Positions 1-13,550 of a DNA stretch of 64,000 nucleotides are shown piece after piece (within the stretch, counting starts at the first letter, position 1; each line of letters begins with the position of its first letter). The notes under the pieces were generated by a model. That model was not told the origin of the DNA. It did no database searches and was given only the letters and a program-made list of their open reading frames with translations. The translations under genes were made by a program, and so were the position numbers. This stretch comes from Hominimerdicola alba (GTDB taxonomy: Bacteria; Bacillota; Clostridia; Oscillospirales; Ruminococcaceae): the NCBI RefSeq assembly GCF_900109655.1, contig NZ_FOAT01000003.1:76321-140320 (forward strand). The letters are read 5' to 3'.

Positions 1-919
1 CTCCGCCCCTTACGTAGGCTTCATCGAATATCGTCGTCATTATCTCGCCTTTAAGGTCTGTGTCTTTTCCGTTCCATGAGATGCTGCTCTCGATATCGGG
101 CTTGACTTGTTCTATATTTTTATAAGTTCCCCTGACAAGATACTTAACAGTATCGTCAATTGTATCCTCCGTGACCCTTGCCGCAGCCTGTGCCGAATGC
201 AGTACATCGCCGAAGAAACCGTCTGTCCATCTGCCTAGATCTGTATAGCCCTTGCAGGTCAGTGTACCGCGGGGCTGTACCGCAAAGTATTTCCTGCCGT
301 TTACTTTCATATTGACATTCGTATCAAGGCACTCCTCGCCATTCAGTTCATCAAATCCCAGCACGACCATGTCACCGAACTCGGGAAGCTCCTTGTTTCC
401 CGTAAGCACATCGCCGTACAGCGGCAGCTCGGTGCAGAATACGAAATTTCCGAACTGATACGTTTGTCTTGCAGCCACAAGGTATATAGTATCACTGTCC
501 TTGAGTCTTTCGCAGTCAAGCACCGTCACGGATTCAGTCAGACCATACATCTCGTCCATCTTTTCTACCGAGTCTGCTATGTTTTTCGCCTGTTCTTCGA
601 TATCCTTTTCACTCTTTACAGCAGACGACCCCGAACTTCTGTCATTTCTTTTGTCTTTTAGGCTGATATCTTCGGAGATGCTGTCCTCACAACTGCTTTC
701 AGCGGCTGTGTGTTCAACGGACGTATCGGTGCCTTTGTATCCATTAAGCAGCGGCACGACCACCATACCGATAACTGCCACTGCTGTTGCAGCAACGATC
801 CCCGCCGACTGCCATTTTTTCAGCTTTGGCTTAAAGGCATCAGCCTCTGCCGCTTTAAGAGCCCTTCGCTGCCAGTCCTCGGGTGTCCTGACATTATCCA
901 AAAATCTCATCTGTTTCAT
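1..919 (-). CDS. Anti-sigma-factor-like membrane protein, 3' end outside window
   Basis: The frame opens at ATG 919 and stays open to the left edge, so about 306 residues are visible and the C-terminus is missing. The N-terminus (MKQMRFLDNVRTPEDWQ) is followed by one hydrophobic segment at about residues 38-57, then a Ser/Glu/Asp-rich linker and a large domain that should lie outside the membrane. The start lies inside the 3' end of the upstream ECF sigma gene (26-nt overlap), which points to translational coupling. ECF sigma factors are usually paired with a single-pass membrane anti-sigma partner, and size, topology and position fit that role. I do not see a recognisable zinc-binding anti-sigma motif, so the role is inferred from context. 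Confidence 0.6.
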   Translation of the reverse strand, partial: MKQMRFLDNVRTPEDWQRRALKAAEADAFKPKLKKWQSAGIVAATAVAVIGMVVVPLLNGYKGTDTSVEHTAAESSCEDSISEDISLKDKRNDRSSGSSAVKSEKDIEEQAKNIADSVEKMDEMYGLTESVTVLDCERLKDSDTIYLVAARQTYQFGNFVFCTELPLYGDVLTGNKELPEFGDMVVLGFDELNGEECLDTNVNMKVNGRKYFAVQPRGTLTCKGYTDLGRWTDGFFGDVLHSAQAAARVTEDTIDDTVKYLVRGTYKNIEQVKPDIESSISWNGKDTDLKGEIMTTIFDEAYVRGG

Positions 920-1397
920 AACGTCCGCTCCCTTCCTGTTCAAGCTGACCTTTCAGCTTTTCTCTGCCGCGTTTCAGCTGTGAGCGCACGGTGGAAGGTC
1001 TTGTCTTCGTGACCTCGGCTATCTCATCAGCTGTAAGCTCTTCATAATAATAAAGGTATATCACATCTCTGTACTTCGGCGGAAGCTCCATCACCAGCTG
1101 CCATATCTCACTGTCGGCAGGCTGAACAGGTATGTCGCTCACCTCTTCCAAACTAAGGGTGTTCCTGCGCAGGCGATACCGCCACAAACTCCTGCACTCG
1201 TTCACCGTCACCCTAAGAAGCCATGCTTTCGGGTTCGGGATAACACCTTTTTTCAGTTCCTTGTACAGCTTGAAGAACACGTTCTGGTATACGTCCTCTG
1301 CATCGGACATATCCCCCGTGTGCATAACACACAGCCTCGTGACCATGTCGCTGTACTCTTTCAATAACTCTTCATAATCGCTAAGGATATCAGCCAT
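894..1397 (-). CDS. ECF-type RNA polymerase sigma factor (sigma-70 family)
   Basis: A 167-residue protein with the two-domain ECF layout. Region 2 lies at about residues 8-75 (SDAEDVYQNVFFKLYKELKK, with the AWLLRVTVNECRSLWR stretch), and region 4 at about residues 105-160 (LPPKYRDVIYLYYYEELTADEIAEV, then a helix-turn-helix with TRPSTVRSQLKRGREKLK). The chosen ATG at 1397 has GGAGGTGAGG just upstream; the longer open frame to 1625 has no such site and its extra residues do not look like a sigma factor. It would direct RNA polymerase to a small regulon. The overlapping downstream gene is probably its membrane-bound antagonist. The signal sensed cannot be told from the sequence. Confidence 0.9.
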   Translation of the reverse strand: MADILSDYEELLKEYSDMVTRLCVMHTGDMSDAEDVYQNVFFKLYKELKKGVIPNPKAWLLRVTVNECRSLWRYRLRRNTLSLEEVSDIPVQPADSEIWQLVMELPPKYRDVIYLYYYEELTADEIAEVTKTRPSTVRSQLKRGREKLKGQLEQEGSGRYETDEIFG

Positions 1398-1479
1398 GCG
1401 CCTCACCTCCCTCTCTGTATAATAAAACGCACGCACCCACCAAAATGTTGCATGGCTCTGAAAAAAATTTTTTATTGGA

Positions 1480-1508
1480 TTGACATTAAAAATTGTTTTT
1501 GATATACT
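1480..1508 (+). promoter_or_regulatory. Sigma-A promoter of the serine hydrolase gene
   Basis: TTGACA at 1480-1485, 17-nt spacer, TATACT at 1503-1508. This is near-consensus, about 40 nt upstream of the ATG at 1550. Confidence 0.85.
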
Positions 1509-1549
1509 CTTTATTACCGATAAAACTATTCGACTATGGGAGGTTAAGT

Positions 1550-2539
1550 ATGAACGACAAGGGACTTCGTGAACTGATCGAAAACGGCAGAGGAAACGAG
1601 AGCAACATCTGCCAGATATACGCATTTAAAGACGGCGAACCTGCTTTAAGTTTCTGCCGAAGCGGCTTTAAAGAAGACGATGCAATGCACGTTATGTCCG
1701 TGACCAAGGGCATTATGGCACTTCTTGAAGGCATCGCCGAAGACAATGGCTTTATCTCGGGAGCTGACTGCAAAGTTCTGGATCTCTTTCCCGATTACAC
1801 TGTCAAGCGCGGCGAAAAGACCATTTATGATGTTACGCTGAAACATCTGCTGACCATGACTGCGCCTTACAAATACAGGAGCGAACCGTGGACGAAAATC
1901 TGCACCTCGGATGACTGGACGAAAGCCGCCCTCGACCTGCTTGGCGGACGTTCGGGCATCACAGGCGAGTTCAAATACGCCACCCTCGGCATACAGATAC
2001 TTTCGGGGGTCATCGAAAAAGCCTCGGGAATGACTTGCCTTGAATTCGCCAACGAATACCTTTTCAAACCCCTTGGAATACAGGAGATAAGATCTCACGG
2101 TGCCAGTTCAAAGGAAGACCAGTTCGATTATCTGATGAACAAAGCACCCAGAAAACACGAGTGGTACACCGACCCTCATGGCACTGTGACCGCGGGCTGG
2201 GGTCTTACCCTCTCCGCTCGGGATATGGCCGGGATAGGTCAGATGGTGCTAAGCGGCGGTGAATACGAGGGCAAGCGTATTATATCTGAAGCCCGCATAA
2301 ACGAGATAACTTCCCCAATGCAGAAGCTCCCCAAGACCTTCGGCAATATGTACTATGGATATCTATGGTATACTCCCCGCAAAGGCGACGGTGTCTGCGC
2401 CGCTATCGGTGATGGCGGAAACATGATATATGTAAACAGGGATAAGAATATCTCCGTCGGTGTGACGGGAACTTTCAAGCCGCGTATCTTCGACAGACTT
2501 GAATTTATCGAGAAAAATATCATCCCCATGACAGACTGA
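1550..2539 (+). CDS. Beta-lactamase-family serine hydrolase
   Basis: A 329-residue protein of the beta-lactamase/penicillin-binding-protein-like hydrolase family (class C-like esterase fold). The nucleophile motif SxxK is visible as SVTK in MHVMSVTKGIMALL near residue 50. A tyrosine motif (YATLG in GEFKYATLGIQIL) follows in the middle, and a C-terminal GDGGN segment matches the third conserved box. There is no signal peptide, so the protein is probably cytoplasmic. ATG 1550 has GGGAGG at good spacing and sits downstream of a near-consensus promoter. It could be an esterase or peptidase; the substrate is unknown and resistance should not be assumed. It is transcribed convergently with rpoC and shares a terminator with it. 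Confidence 0.85.
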   Translation: MNDKGLRELIENGRGNESNICQIYAFKDGEPALSFCRSGFKEDDAMHVMSVTKGIMALLEGIAEDNGFISGADCKVLDLFPDYTVKRGEKTIYDVTLKHLLTMTAPYKYRSEPWTKICTSDDWTKAALDLLGGRSGITGEFKYATLGIQILSGVIEKASGMTCLEFANEYLFKPLGIQEIRSHGASSKEDQFDYLMNKAPRKHEWYTDPHGTVTAGWGLTLSARDMAGIGQMVLSGGEYEGKRIISEARINEITSPMQKLPKTFGNMYYGYLWYTPRKGDGVCAAIGDGGNMIYVNRDKNISVGVTGTFKPRIFDRLEFIEKNIIPMTD

Positions 2540-2548
2540 TATACAAAA

Positions 2549-2586
2549 GCAGCTCTTTGAGTTTTCATCAAAGAGCTGCACTTTTT
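2549..2586. terminator. Bidirectional intrinsic terminator between the serine hydrolase and rpoC
   Basis: A 12-bp stem (GCAGCTCTTTGA at 2549-2560 with its complement at 2568-2579) and 7-nt loop. CTTTTT follows on the plus strand and TTTTG on the minus strand, so it can end both converging transcripts. Confidence 0.85.
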
Positions 2587-2608
2587 ATACAGTTTAGCCG
2601 AGTACCTA

Positions 2609-6196
<3,588 letters not shown>

Positions 6197-6236
6197 CAGC
6201 GATACCCCTTCCTTTATTTAGAAGTTGAAACCGGAT

Positions 6237-6260
6237 CAAGAGACACCCTGTGCCTCTTGT
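6237..6260 (-). other. Small hairpin in the rpoB-rpoC intergenic region
   Basis: CAAGAG at 6237-6242 pairs with CTCTTG at 6255-6260. There is no U-run, so it is unlikely to be a terminator; it may be an RNA processing or pausing element. The loop carries CACCCTGTG, which also occurs in the rpoB leader. Confidence 0.35.
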
Positions 6261-6307
6261 CCTGTTTACCAATGATTAATTATTGTCGTACATGAACGTT
6301 TCCTGTT

Positions 6308-9300
6308 TTATTCAAACAGATCGTCCTCATCAACGTCACCGGTGTAGCTGTCGTGGAGATAATCGTCGTCTCCCTCGTCGCCGTCGCCGTAGTCGTAATC
6401 GTCGCTGCCGCTGCTGCCGTAATCGTCAAGATCACCGTGTTCGAGTTCGGAAGTACCGTCCTCGTCCTCAGCGCCGAAACCGTCGCCGAAGTCTTCGCTC
6501 TCAGCGGACATCTTGGTATTGTCATCAGCGTAGTGTGTAGGAATGAGATCGTCATCATCATCGAACTTCTGCTTGAGGTCGATCTCTTCGTTATTGATGT
6601 TGAGAACCTTGATATCAAGGCACAGGGACTGCAGTTCCTTGATAAGTACCTTGAACGCCTCGGGCACGCCGGGGTTAGGAACGTTCTGACCCTTAACGAT
6701 AGCCTCGTAGGTCTTGACACGTCCGTTCAGGTCGTCCGACTTAACGGTCAGTATCTCCTGAAGAGTATAAGCTGCGCCGTAAGCTTCCAGAGCCCAAACT
6801 TCCATCTCACCGAAACGCTGTCCGCCGAACTGAGCCTTACCGCCGAGAGGCTGCTGTGTTACCAGTGAGTAAGGACCAACGGAACGTGCGTGTATCTTAT
6901 CGTCAACGAGGTGGTGGAGCTTGAGGTAGTACATATAACCAACAGTAACGCGGTTATCGAACTTCTCACCTGTTCTTCCGTCGTATACGGTGAACTTACC
7001 GTCCTCGCTCATGCTCAGTGCACTGGGGTTGATGACCTCATCCATGGGGTGTATCTCGAAGTCGTCATCCTTGTGCTCGAGATAGTTCTGCTGAGCCATC
7101 TTGAAGCACTCACGGATATCAGCCTCGTGTGCGCCGTCGAATACAGGAGTCATTATCTTCCAGCCAAGTGCCTTTGCAGCCATACCCAGATGAACTTCAA
7201 GAACCTGACCGATATTCATACGCGAAGGCACGCCCAGGGGGTTCAGACAGATATCCAGAGGAGTACCGTCTTCCAGGAAAGGCATATCCTCCTGAGGAAG
7301 TATACGTGAAACGACACCCTTGTTACCGTGACGACCCGCCATCTTATCGCCGACAGAGATCTTTCTCTTCTGTGCGATGTAGCATCTTACCAGCATATTT
7401 ACTCCGGGAGAAAGCTCATCGCAGTTATCCCTTGTAAATACTCTTACTTCTATAATAGTACCTGCTTCGCCGTGAGGTACCTTCAGGGAGTTATCCCTTA
7501 CTTCTCTTGCCTTTTCACCGAAGATGGCTCTCAGCAGTCTTTCCTCGGCAGTCAGCTCGGTCTCGCCCTTAGGTGTTACCTTACCAACGAGGATATCGCC
7601 CGAGCGAACCTCAGCACCAATTCTGATGATACCGTTCTCGTCCAGATCCTTCAGAGCGTCATCGCCCACGTTGGGGATATCTCTTGTGATCTCCTCAGGT
7701 CCAAGCTTGGTATCTCTTGCTTCGGTCTCCAGGTCTTCGATGTGGATAGAGGTGTACTTATCCTGCTTTACAAGGTTCTCGTTCAGCAGAACGGCGTCCT
7801 CGTAGTTGTAACCTTCCCAGGTCATGAAGCCGATGAGTGCGTTCTTACCCAGTGAGAGCTCGCCGTTGGAAGTAGCGGGACCGTCACCGATTATCTGGTG
7901 AGCCTCGATGCGCTCGCCCTTGTCAACGATAGGTCTCTGGTTTGTGCAGGTACCTGCGTTGGATCTCTTGAACTTGGTCAGCTCGTAGGTGTGCATATTG
8001 CCGTCGTCCTCGCGGATAACGATCTTGTCAGCGTCAACACTCTCAACCACACCTGCCTTGGTGGATACCACTGCAACACCTGAGTCGATACAAGCCTTGT
8101 ACTCCATACCTGTACCAACGATAGGAGATTCGGTCTTAAGCAGCGGCACAGCCTGCCTCTGCATGTTCGATCCCATCAGCGCACGGTTCGCATCATCGTT
8201 CTCCAGGAACGGGATACAAGCAGTAGCGACTGAAACGACCATCTTAGGAGATACGTCCATGAAGTCGATCTTGCTGTTCTCGATCTCAAGGATCTGATCT
8301 CTGTATCTGCCGTTTACCTTAGGTCTTGCGAACTTGTGGTCTTCGGTCAGGGGCTCGTTTGCCTGAGCTACCATGAAGTTGTCCTCGACATCGGCAGTCA
8401 TATATACTACCTCGTCGGTAACAACGCCTGTCTCCTTGTCAACTCTTCTGTAAGGAGCCTCGATGAAGCCGTACTTGTTTATTCTAGCGAATGATGCCAG
8501 ATAGGAGATCAGACCGATGTTAGGTCCTTCAGGAGTCTCGATAGGGCACATTCTGCCGTAGTGTGTATAGTGAACGTCACGAACCTCGAATCCGGCTCTG
8601 TCTCTCGACAGACCTCCGGGACCCAGGGCGGAAAGTCTTCTCTTGTGAGTCAGCTCAGCAAGGGGGTTGTTCTGATCCATGAACTGTGACAGAGGAGATG
8701 AACCGAAGAACTCTCTGATAGCCGCAGTGATGGGTCTTATATTTATCAGTGCAGTAGGAGTGATGACCTCGCTGTCCTGCGACTGGATATTCATTCTCTC
8801 ACGGATAACTCTTTCCATTCTGGTGAAGCCGATGCGGAACTGGTTCTGCAGCAGCTCGCCTACGGAACGGATACGTCTGTTGCCCAGGTGGTCGATATCA
8901 TCAACATCGCCAACGCCGTCGCACAGATTGAGGAAGTAGGAGATAGTAGCTACGATATCATCGATAACGATGTGCTTGGGAACCAGGTCATCGCCTCTGT
9001 TCCTGATCTCTTCCTTCAGCTCCTCGGGATCGTCGGTGCTCTCCAGTATCTCCTTGAGTACTGCAAAGCTTACCTTCTCGTTGATGCCGCACTCAGCAGG
9101 ATCAAAGTCAACATAAGCCTGCATATCAACCATGCCGCTGCCTATGATCTTTACTTCCTTGTCCACCATTCTGGTGATGGTCTCGCCTGTGGGAGCAGTC
9201 TCGTACTCCTTTACCTCGACGGTAACATAAGCTTCCTTAACACCCGCAGTCTCGATCTCCATAGCCTTCTCGTAGCTGATGAGGTCGCCCTCTTCTGCCA

Positions 9301-10225
9301 GAACTTCGCCTGTCATGGGAGCTACGATGGGTCTTGTGATCTTATGGCCAACAAGTCTTGAGCCTACGCCCAGCTTCTTGTTGTACTTGTATCTGCCGAA
9401 TCTCGACAGGTCATATCTCTTTGCATCGAAGAACAGATTGTTCAGATGTGTCTCAGAGGACTCTACCGTGGGAGGCTCGCCCGGACGGAGCTTCTGGTAT
9501 ACCTGCAGCAGAGCTTCCTCGCGGTTAGCGGTCTGATCCTTCTGCATTATGGTCTGGGTCAGTCTCTCGTCAACACCAAAAGTAGCCTCGATCTCCTCAT
9601 TTGTACCAAAGCCGAGAGCACGGATAAATGTGGTTATCGGGATCTTTCTGTTCTTATCTATACGGACATAAACGACATCGTTCGAGTCCATTTCATACTC
9701 GAGCCATGCACCTCTGTTAGGTATAACGGTGGTCTTGAACAGATCCTTACCTGTCTTGTCCTTATCAAAGGCATAATAAACACCGGGAGAACGTACCAGC
9801 TGAGATACGATAACACGCTCTGCACCGTTGATAACGAAGGTACCGCTGTCGGTCATCTTAGGGAACTCACCCATAAAGACCTCTGACTCCTTGATCTCTC
9901 CTGTTTCGAGATTATTCAGTCTTGCGGTAACTCTCAGGGGAACAGCGTACGTTGCATCTCTTGCCTTGCACTCTGCGATCGTGTACTTTGAATTTTCATC
10001 AAAGCGGTATCCCACGAAAGTCAGCTCCAGATTACCGTTGTAATCTGTGATCGACGAAACATCTCTGAAAACCTCCTTGAGTCCCTCGTCCAGAAACCAC
10101 TGATACGAGTTCTTCTGCACCTCGATGAGGTTAGGCATTTCCAGGACTTCGTTGATCTTGGCAAAGCTTTTTCTGGTATTCTTACCAAGTCTTACGTCCT
10201 TGACATTAACCATAGGCTCGATCAC
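6308..10225 (-). CDS. rpoB: DNA-directed RNA polymerase subunit beta, with long acidic C-terminal tail
   Basis: A 1305-residue beta subunit, the partner of RpoC in the RNA polymerase core. Family landmarks are present in order: the N-terminal lobe ([16 protein letters not shown]), the rifampicin region ([30 protein letters not shown]), [29 protein letters not shown] and the C-terminal [25 protein letters not shown]. After the last conserved motif (LDIKVLNIN) the protein runs on for about 85 residues; by my count 36 of these are Asp or Glu. The start ATG at 10225 follows a roughly 160-nt leader from a consensus promoter. The usual rplL neighbour is not upstream. Confidence 0.98.
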   Translation of the reverse strand: MIEPMVNVKDVRLGKNTRKSFAKINEVLEMPNLIEVQKNSYQWFLDEGLKEVFRDVSSITDYNGNLELTFVGYRFDENSKYTIAECKARDATYAVPLRVTARLNNLETGEIKESEVFMGEFPKMTDSGTFVINGAERVIVSQLVRSPGVYYAFDKDKTGKDLFKTTVIPNRGAWLEYEMDSNDVVYVRIDKNRKIPITTFIRALGFGTNEEIEATFGVDERLTQTIMQKDQTANREEALLQVYQKLRPGEPPTVESSETHLNNLFFDAKRYDLSRFGRYKYNKKLGVGSRLVGHKITRPIVAPMTGEVLAEEGDLISYEKAMEIETAGVKEAYVTVEVKEYETAPTGETITRMVDKEVKIIGSGMVDMQAYVDFDPAECGINEKVSFAVLKEILESTDDPEELKEEIRNRGDDLVPKHIVIDDIVATISYFLNLCDGVGDVDDIDHLGNRRIRSVGELLQNQFRIGFTRMERVIRERMNIQSQDSEVITPTALINIRPITAAIREFFGSSPLSQFMDQNNPLAELTHKRRLSALGPGGLSRDRAGFEVRDVHYTHYGRMCPIETPEGPNIGLISYLASFARINKYGFIEAPYRRVDKETGVVTDEVVYMTADVEDNFMVAQANEPLTEDHKFARPKVNGRYRDQILEIENSKIDFMDVSPKMVVSVATACIPFLENDDANRALMGSNMQRQAVPLLKTESPIVGTGMEYKACIDSGVAVVSTKAGVVESVDADKIVIREDDGNMHTYELTKFKRSNAGTCTNQRPIVDKGERIEAHQIIGDGPATSNGELSLGKNALIGFMTWEGYNYEDAVLLNENLVKQDKYTSIHIEDLETEARDTKLGPEEITRDIPNVGDDALKDLDENGIIRIGAEVRSGDILVGKVTPKGETELTAEERLLRAIFGEKAREVRDNSLKVPHGEAGTIIEVRVFTRDNCDELSPGVNMLVRCYIAQKRKISVGDKMAGRHGNKGVVSRILPQEDMPFLEDGTPLDICLNPLGVPSRMNIGQVLEVHLGMAAKALGWKIMTPVFDGAHEADIRECFKMAQQNYLEHKDDDFEIHPMDEVINPSALSMSEDGKFTVYDGRTGEKFDNRVTVGYMYYLKLHHLVDDKIHARSVGPYSLVTQQPLGGKAQFGGQRFGEMEVWALEAYGAAYTLQEILTVKSDDLNGRVKTYEAIVKGQNVPNPGVPEAFKVLIKELQSLCLDIKVLNINNEEIDLKQKFDDDDDLIPTHYADDNTKMSAESEDFGDGFGAEDEDGTSELEHGDLDDYGSSGSDDYDYGDGDEGDDDYLHDSYTGDVDEDDLFE

Positions 10226-10387
10226 TCCTTAATTTATTTCGATAACTTTGTGAACGTTTTGTAAAACCGTGTTTTTCACCCTCTTGACACAGGGTGAGTA
10301 AGCACTTCACGAACGGGAACTTTGCCCTGTTTTTACCGCTTTTTGGCATTTTCACAGGCGTAATGTTCCATTATGATACAGTATAAA

Positions 10388-10416
10388 ATTATATCACAGA
10401 CTTTATCCAATGTCAA
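10388..10416 (-). promoter_or_regulatory. Promoter of rpoB-rpoC
   Basis: On the minus strand TTGACA (10416-10411), 17-nt spacer and TATAAT (10393-10388): a perfect consensus sigma-A promoter. The leader to the rpoB ATG is about 155 nt and holds a 6-bp hairpin (CACCCT/AGGGTG, 10277-10296). Confidence 0.92.
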
Positions 10417-10474
10417 GGCTTTTTCATTGACTGCACCCCCACCCGACCCATTTTCGCCGCTTTTAACAAAAACC

Positions 10475-10504
10475 TTGACACTACGAGCCTCAAAGTTTTA
10501 CAAT
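10475..10504 (+). promoter_or_regulatory. Candidate plus-strand promoter with no clear gene
   Basis: TTGACA at 10475-10480, 18-nt spacer and TACAAT at 10499-10504, divergent from the rpoB promoter. From 10505 to 10883 I see no convincing coding frame and no tRNA or rRNA, so the product, if any, could be a small RNA. Confidence 0.45.
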
Positions 10505-10883
10505 GACAATTCATGCAAAATACGGTAAATTTTCTGTTAACATATCCATTTTCTGTAAATCACAAGCTTTTGATATTATTCTGTTGTCAAGATGCTGTAT
10601 CAAAGATGTGTCCCCATACAGTACACACGCCGCTTTTTGTACCGTAGTTACAGCAAGCGACCGCCTGCGTCGTGCGCATGGAAGACTTTATATAAACGGT
10701 CATCGACCGATAAAAAAGGTATTCTTACCATCACCCATTTTGGGCGGAAAAGTTGTACGTTTTTGTACAACTCTTGCAGAAATATGTCCGAGTAAAATAT
10801 AAAAACATTTGTTTGCACAAAATATGCGGTGTGGATCTATGGGATATCCACAACAAAAAATGCTCCGTTAAAACAAAAAAAAG

Positions 10884-10988
10884 AATAATGAATAATCAAA
10901 GGTTCCGCTTCACAGACGACTTTAAGATCATCGCCGCAGGCGATACCTTGACTATTCATTATTCACCATTCATTCTTCATTATTCATT
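10884..10988. repeat. Imperfect inverted-repeat element with heptamer repeats
   Basis: An outer inverted repeat of about 20 bp (10884-10903 with 10945-10963) encloses a perfect small hairpin, ATCGCC-GCA-GGCGAT, at 10930-10944. The right end continues as five 7-bp units of ATTCATT type (10954-10988). It lies directly downstream of yifB, so it may also act as its transcription end. It resembles a small repeat element, not a gene. Confidence 0.6.
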
Positions 10989-11002
10989 TAGCAACAGCGC
11001 TA

Positions 11003-12532
11003 TTACTCGTTCCAGTACTTTCTGTCAAGACTTCTGTACATCACCGTCTGCATAACGTGGGCTTCGGTTATCATTTCGCTGTTGTCCATATCAGCCACCG
11101 TCCGCGCCACTTTCATCATCTTGTCGTAGGCACGTCCCGAAAGACCCAGATTATCAAACACCTTTCCCAGAGTATTCCGCGCTTCATCTGTCATCTGACA
11201 GTATTCGTGCAGTCTGTCGGGAGTTATCCGCGCGTTGCAGGTGATGGAAGTCCCCTCAAATCTCGCTGTCTGGATATCTCTGGCTTTCTGCACACGTTCT
11301 CTTATCGCCGCCGAGGATTCCTCTTTCTGGGGCGATGACAGGTCGCCGTACTCAACGGGTTCTACTTCGATATGCACATCAAATCTGTCCAGCAGAGGTC
11401 CGCTTATCTTGTTGAGATAGTTCACCACCTGCTTGTGTGAGCATATGCATTTTCTTGTGGGGTGCCCGAAATATCCACAGGGACAGGGATTCATGGCGCC
11501 TATCAGCATAAAGGAACAGGGGTAGGTTATGGTGCCGAAAGCGCGGGATATTGTCACCTGCTGGTCTTCGATGGGCTGGCGCAGTATCTCCAGCGACGCG
11601 CGTGAAAATTCAGCCATTTCATCAAGGAACAGCAATCCGTTGTGTGCAAGGGATATCTCACCGGGCTTGGGTATGCTCCCGCCACCTGCAAGACCCGCTG
11701 TTGACACCGTATGATGAGGCGCACGGAAAGGTCTCACCGTTATAAGCGGTGCATTTTTATCGATATGCCCCGCCACCGAATGTATCTTCGTGGTCTCGAT
11801 GGATTCCTCAAAGGTCATGGCAGGCAGTATCGAGGGCATACGCTTTGAAAGCATGGATTTTCCCGAGCCTGGAGAACCCACCATCAGCACGTTGTGACCT
11901 CCTGCCGCCGCAACTTCCAGTGCCCGCTTTGCAAAGCTCTGTCCGCAGACATCGGCAAAGTCCAGATTGCCGTAACAGCTGACTTTTTCGGGCTTGTAGG
12001 GCTGTGCGGGAACTATCTCCGCCTTGCCCGCCAGATGATATACCAGCTCACCAAGAGAACCCACGCCCATGCAGTCAATGCCCTCAACAACAGATGCTTC
12101 ACGCAGATTATCGATAGGCACAAATATCCTGTCCATGCCCTTCTCTCTCGCAATTATGGTCATGGGCAGAACGCCCTGAACCGCCCGTATCTCGCCGTTC
12201 AGCGCTACTTCACCTATGAACACCGACTTCTGCATATACTCGTTGTCGGATATCCCCATTATCCTCAGCACAGATACCGCTATGGCAAGGTCATGCACCG
12301 CCCCTGTCTTTTTAACATCGGCGGGTGCGAGATTCACAAGCACCCTTGCTTCGGGGAAATTTATTCCGCTGCTTCGGAAAGCCGAGCGTATCCTCTCGCG
12401 GCTCTCCTTTACCGAGATATCAGCCATTCCCACGATATCAAAGGATTCAAGCCCCTCGGAGCTCTCTATCTCCACCGTCACGGGAAAAGCATTCAGCCCC
12501 AGCAGACCAAGGCTGTTTATCCGCGCATACAT
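11003..12532 (-). CDS. YifB/ComM-family Mg-chelatase-like AAA+ ATPase
   Basis: A 509-residue protein with the family layout: an N-terminal Lon-protease-like domain (DIVGMADISVKESRERIRSA, VLVNLAPADVKKTG), a Mg-chelatase AAA+ core with Walker A GSPGSGKS at about residue 220 and Walker B LLFLDEMAEF near 300, and a C-terminal Mg-chelatase-associated domain. A cysteine group (NPCPCGYFG, CICS) lies near 345-360. Homologues in naturally competent bacteria (ComM) are hexameric helicases that help integrate incoming DNA; in Firmicutes the role is less defined. The ATG overlaps the upstream hydrolase stop codon by one base (TGATG), so the two are translationally coupled. Confidence 0.93.
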   Translation of the reverse strand: MYARINSLGLLGLNAFPVTVEIESSEGLESFDIVGMADISVKESRERIRSAFRSSGINFPEARVLVNLAPADVKKTGAVHDLAIAVSVLRIMGISDNEYMQKSVFIGEVALNGEIRAVQGVLPMTIIAREKGMDRIFVPIDNLREASVVEGIDCMGVGSLGELVYHLAGKAEIVPAQPYKPEKVSCYGNLDFADVCGQSFAKRALEVAAAGGHNVLMVGSPGSGKSMLSKRMPSILPAMTFEESIETTKIHSVAGHIDKNAPLITVRPFRAPHHTVSTAGLAGGGSIPKPGEISLAHNGLLFLDEMAEFSRASLEILRQPIEDQQVTISRAFGTITYPCSFMLIGAMNPCPCGYFGHPTRKCICSHKQVVNYLNKISGPLLDRFDVHIEVEPVEYGDLSSPQKEESSAAIRERVQKARDIQTARFEGTSITCNARITPDRLHEYCQMTDEARNTLGKVFDNLGLSGRAYDKMMKVARTVADMDNSEMITEAHVMQTVMYRSLDRKYWNE

Positions 12533-13527
12533 CAGCTTTCGCCCTCTGCTTTTTCGGGCATTATACCGTCATAGAAATCCAGTACGTCCCTGTATACCTC
12601 CTCTTTGTTGAGTTCATTAATGAGCTCGTGCTTTGCGCCGTTGTATATCTTCATCTCAGCGTCGCAGTCGTAAAGGCGGAGCTTGTTGTATACTTTCAGC
12701 ACTCCCTTGCCGCAGTCGCCCACAGGGTCTTTACTGCCCGATATTATATAGGTAGGCAGTTCTTTCGGGTATTCCTCGAACCACTTGTTCCTGTTGACAT
12801 AGTAGTTCACACCCACCAGATTTTCAAAGCCGTTCACCGTAAAGCTGAAATTGCAGTAGGGGTCGGCATAATATTTTTTCAGTTCTTCCTCGTCGCGGTT
12901 GAGCCAGTCGCCGCCCGATTTTGAATTGTATATGCCGTATTTTCCGAACATGGCTTTATCTGTAAGGGGCGGTCTGAATCTGCTGCCCTTGACTTTTCTT
13001 ATGCCCTGCAAATAAAGCATCAGCTGAGGTTCAACACCCAGCAGCGCACCTGTGCCGCTGAAAATAACACCGTCCAGTTCATCGGGATATGAAGTTACAT
13101 AAGCCCTGCCCAGCAGACTTCCCATGCTGTGGGCGAACATGAAGTAAGGCAGGTCGGGGTACTGCTTTTTCATTATTCTGGTGAGGCGGTGCATATCCGC
13201 CAGACAGTGCTGCCAGCCCTTGCGCTCGCTGATGAAACCTCTTTCATCGTTCTCGTTAGGGTCGATGACACCGTCCTTTTCCTCAGCCAGCTTAGCGGCA
13301 GTCATGCCGTGTCCCAGATGGTCATTTCCCACCACCAGATAGCCGTTATCGTTCAGCCATCTTGCAAAACCGCGGTAGCGGCGCACGTACTCGCACATAC
13401 CGTGAACCAGCTGTATAACAGCCTTTGGCTGCAAGCCCTTTTTGGTGTATATCTCATAGTATATCTTCTTTCCCGTATCGCTGGACGGGAAATATTTTTT
13501 CTCGGTGATGTATTCGCTGTTTGACAT
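12532..13527 (-). CDS. Alpha/beta hydrolase, lysophospholipase/monoacylglycerol lipase-like
   Basis: A 331-residue protein of the serine aminopeptidase S33 / monoacylglycerol lipase group. The oxyanion segment VQLVHGMCEYVRRY is at about residues 38-52, DHLGHGMT follows, and the nucleophile elbow FAHSMGS places the serine near residue 133. The acid GSKDPVGD is near 266 and the histidine GAKHELINE near 302. It has no signal peptide or membrane segment. The start has a clear GAGGAGG site. It probably hydrolyses a lipid ester; the substrate is not evident. It is followed without a gap by yifB and preceded by the HD-domain gene with 23 nt between them. Confidence 0.85.
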   Translation of the reverse strand: MSNSEYITEKKYFPSSDTGKKIYYEIYTKKGLQPKAVIQLVHGMCEYVRRYRGFARWLNDNGYLVVGNDHLGHGMTAAKLAEEKDGVIDPNENDERGFISERKGWQHCLADMHRLTRIMKKQYPDLPYFMFAHSMGSLLGRAYVTSYPDELDGVIFSGTGALLGVEPQLMLYLQGIRKVKGSRFRPPLTDKAMFGKYGIYNSKSGGDWLNRDEEELKKYYADPYCNFSFTVNGFENLVGVNYYVNRNKWFEEYPKELPTYIISGSKDPVGDCGKGVLKVYNKLRLYDCDAEMKIYNGAKHELINELNKEEVYRDVLDFYDGIMPEKAEGES

Positions 13528-13550
13528 AGTTTGTACCTCCTCACAGTTTA

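Noticed and set aside
1550-2539. Reading the serine hydrolase as an antibiotic-resistance beta-lactamase
   Set aside because: It is cytoplasmic and belongs to the broad esterase-like group; nothing points to beta-lactam hydrolysis.
10503-10802. 99-codon frame after the divergent promoter
   Set aside because: No ribosome site, low-quality sequence, and composition unlike the neighbouring genes.
10954-10988. Tandem repeats as a CRISPR array
   Set aside because: Units are 7 bp without spacers; no cas genes in the window.
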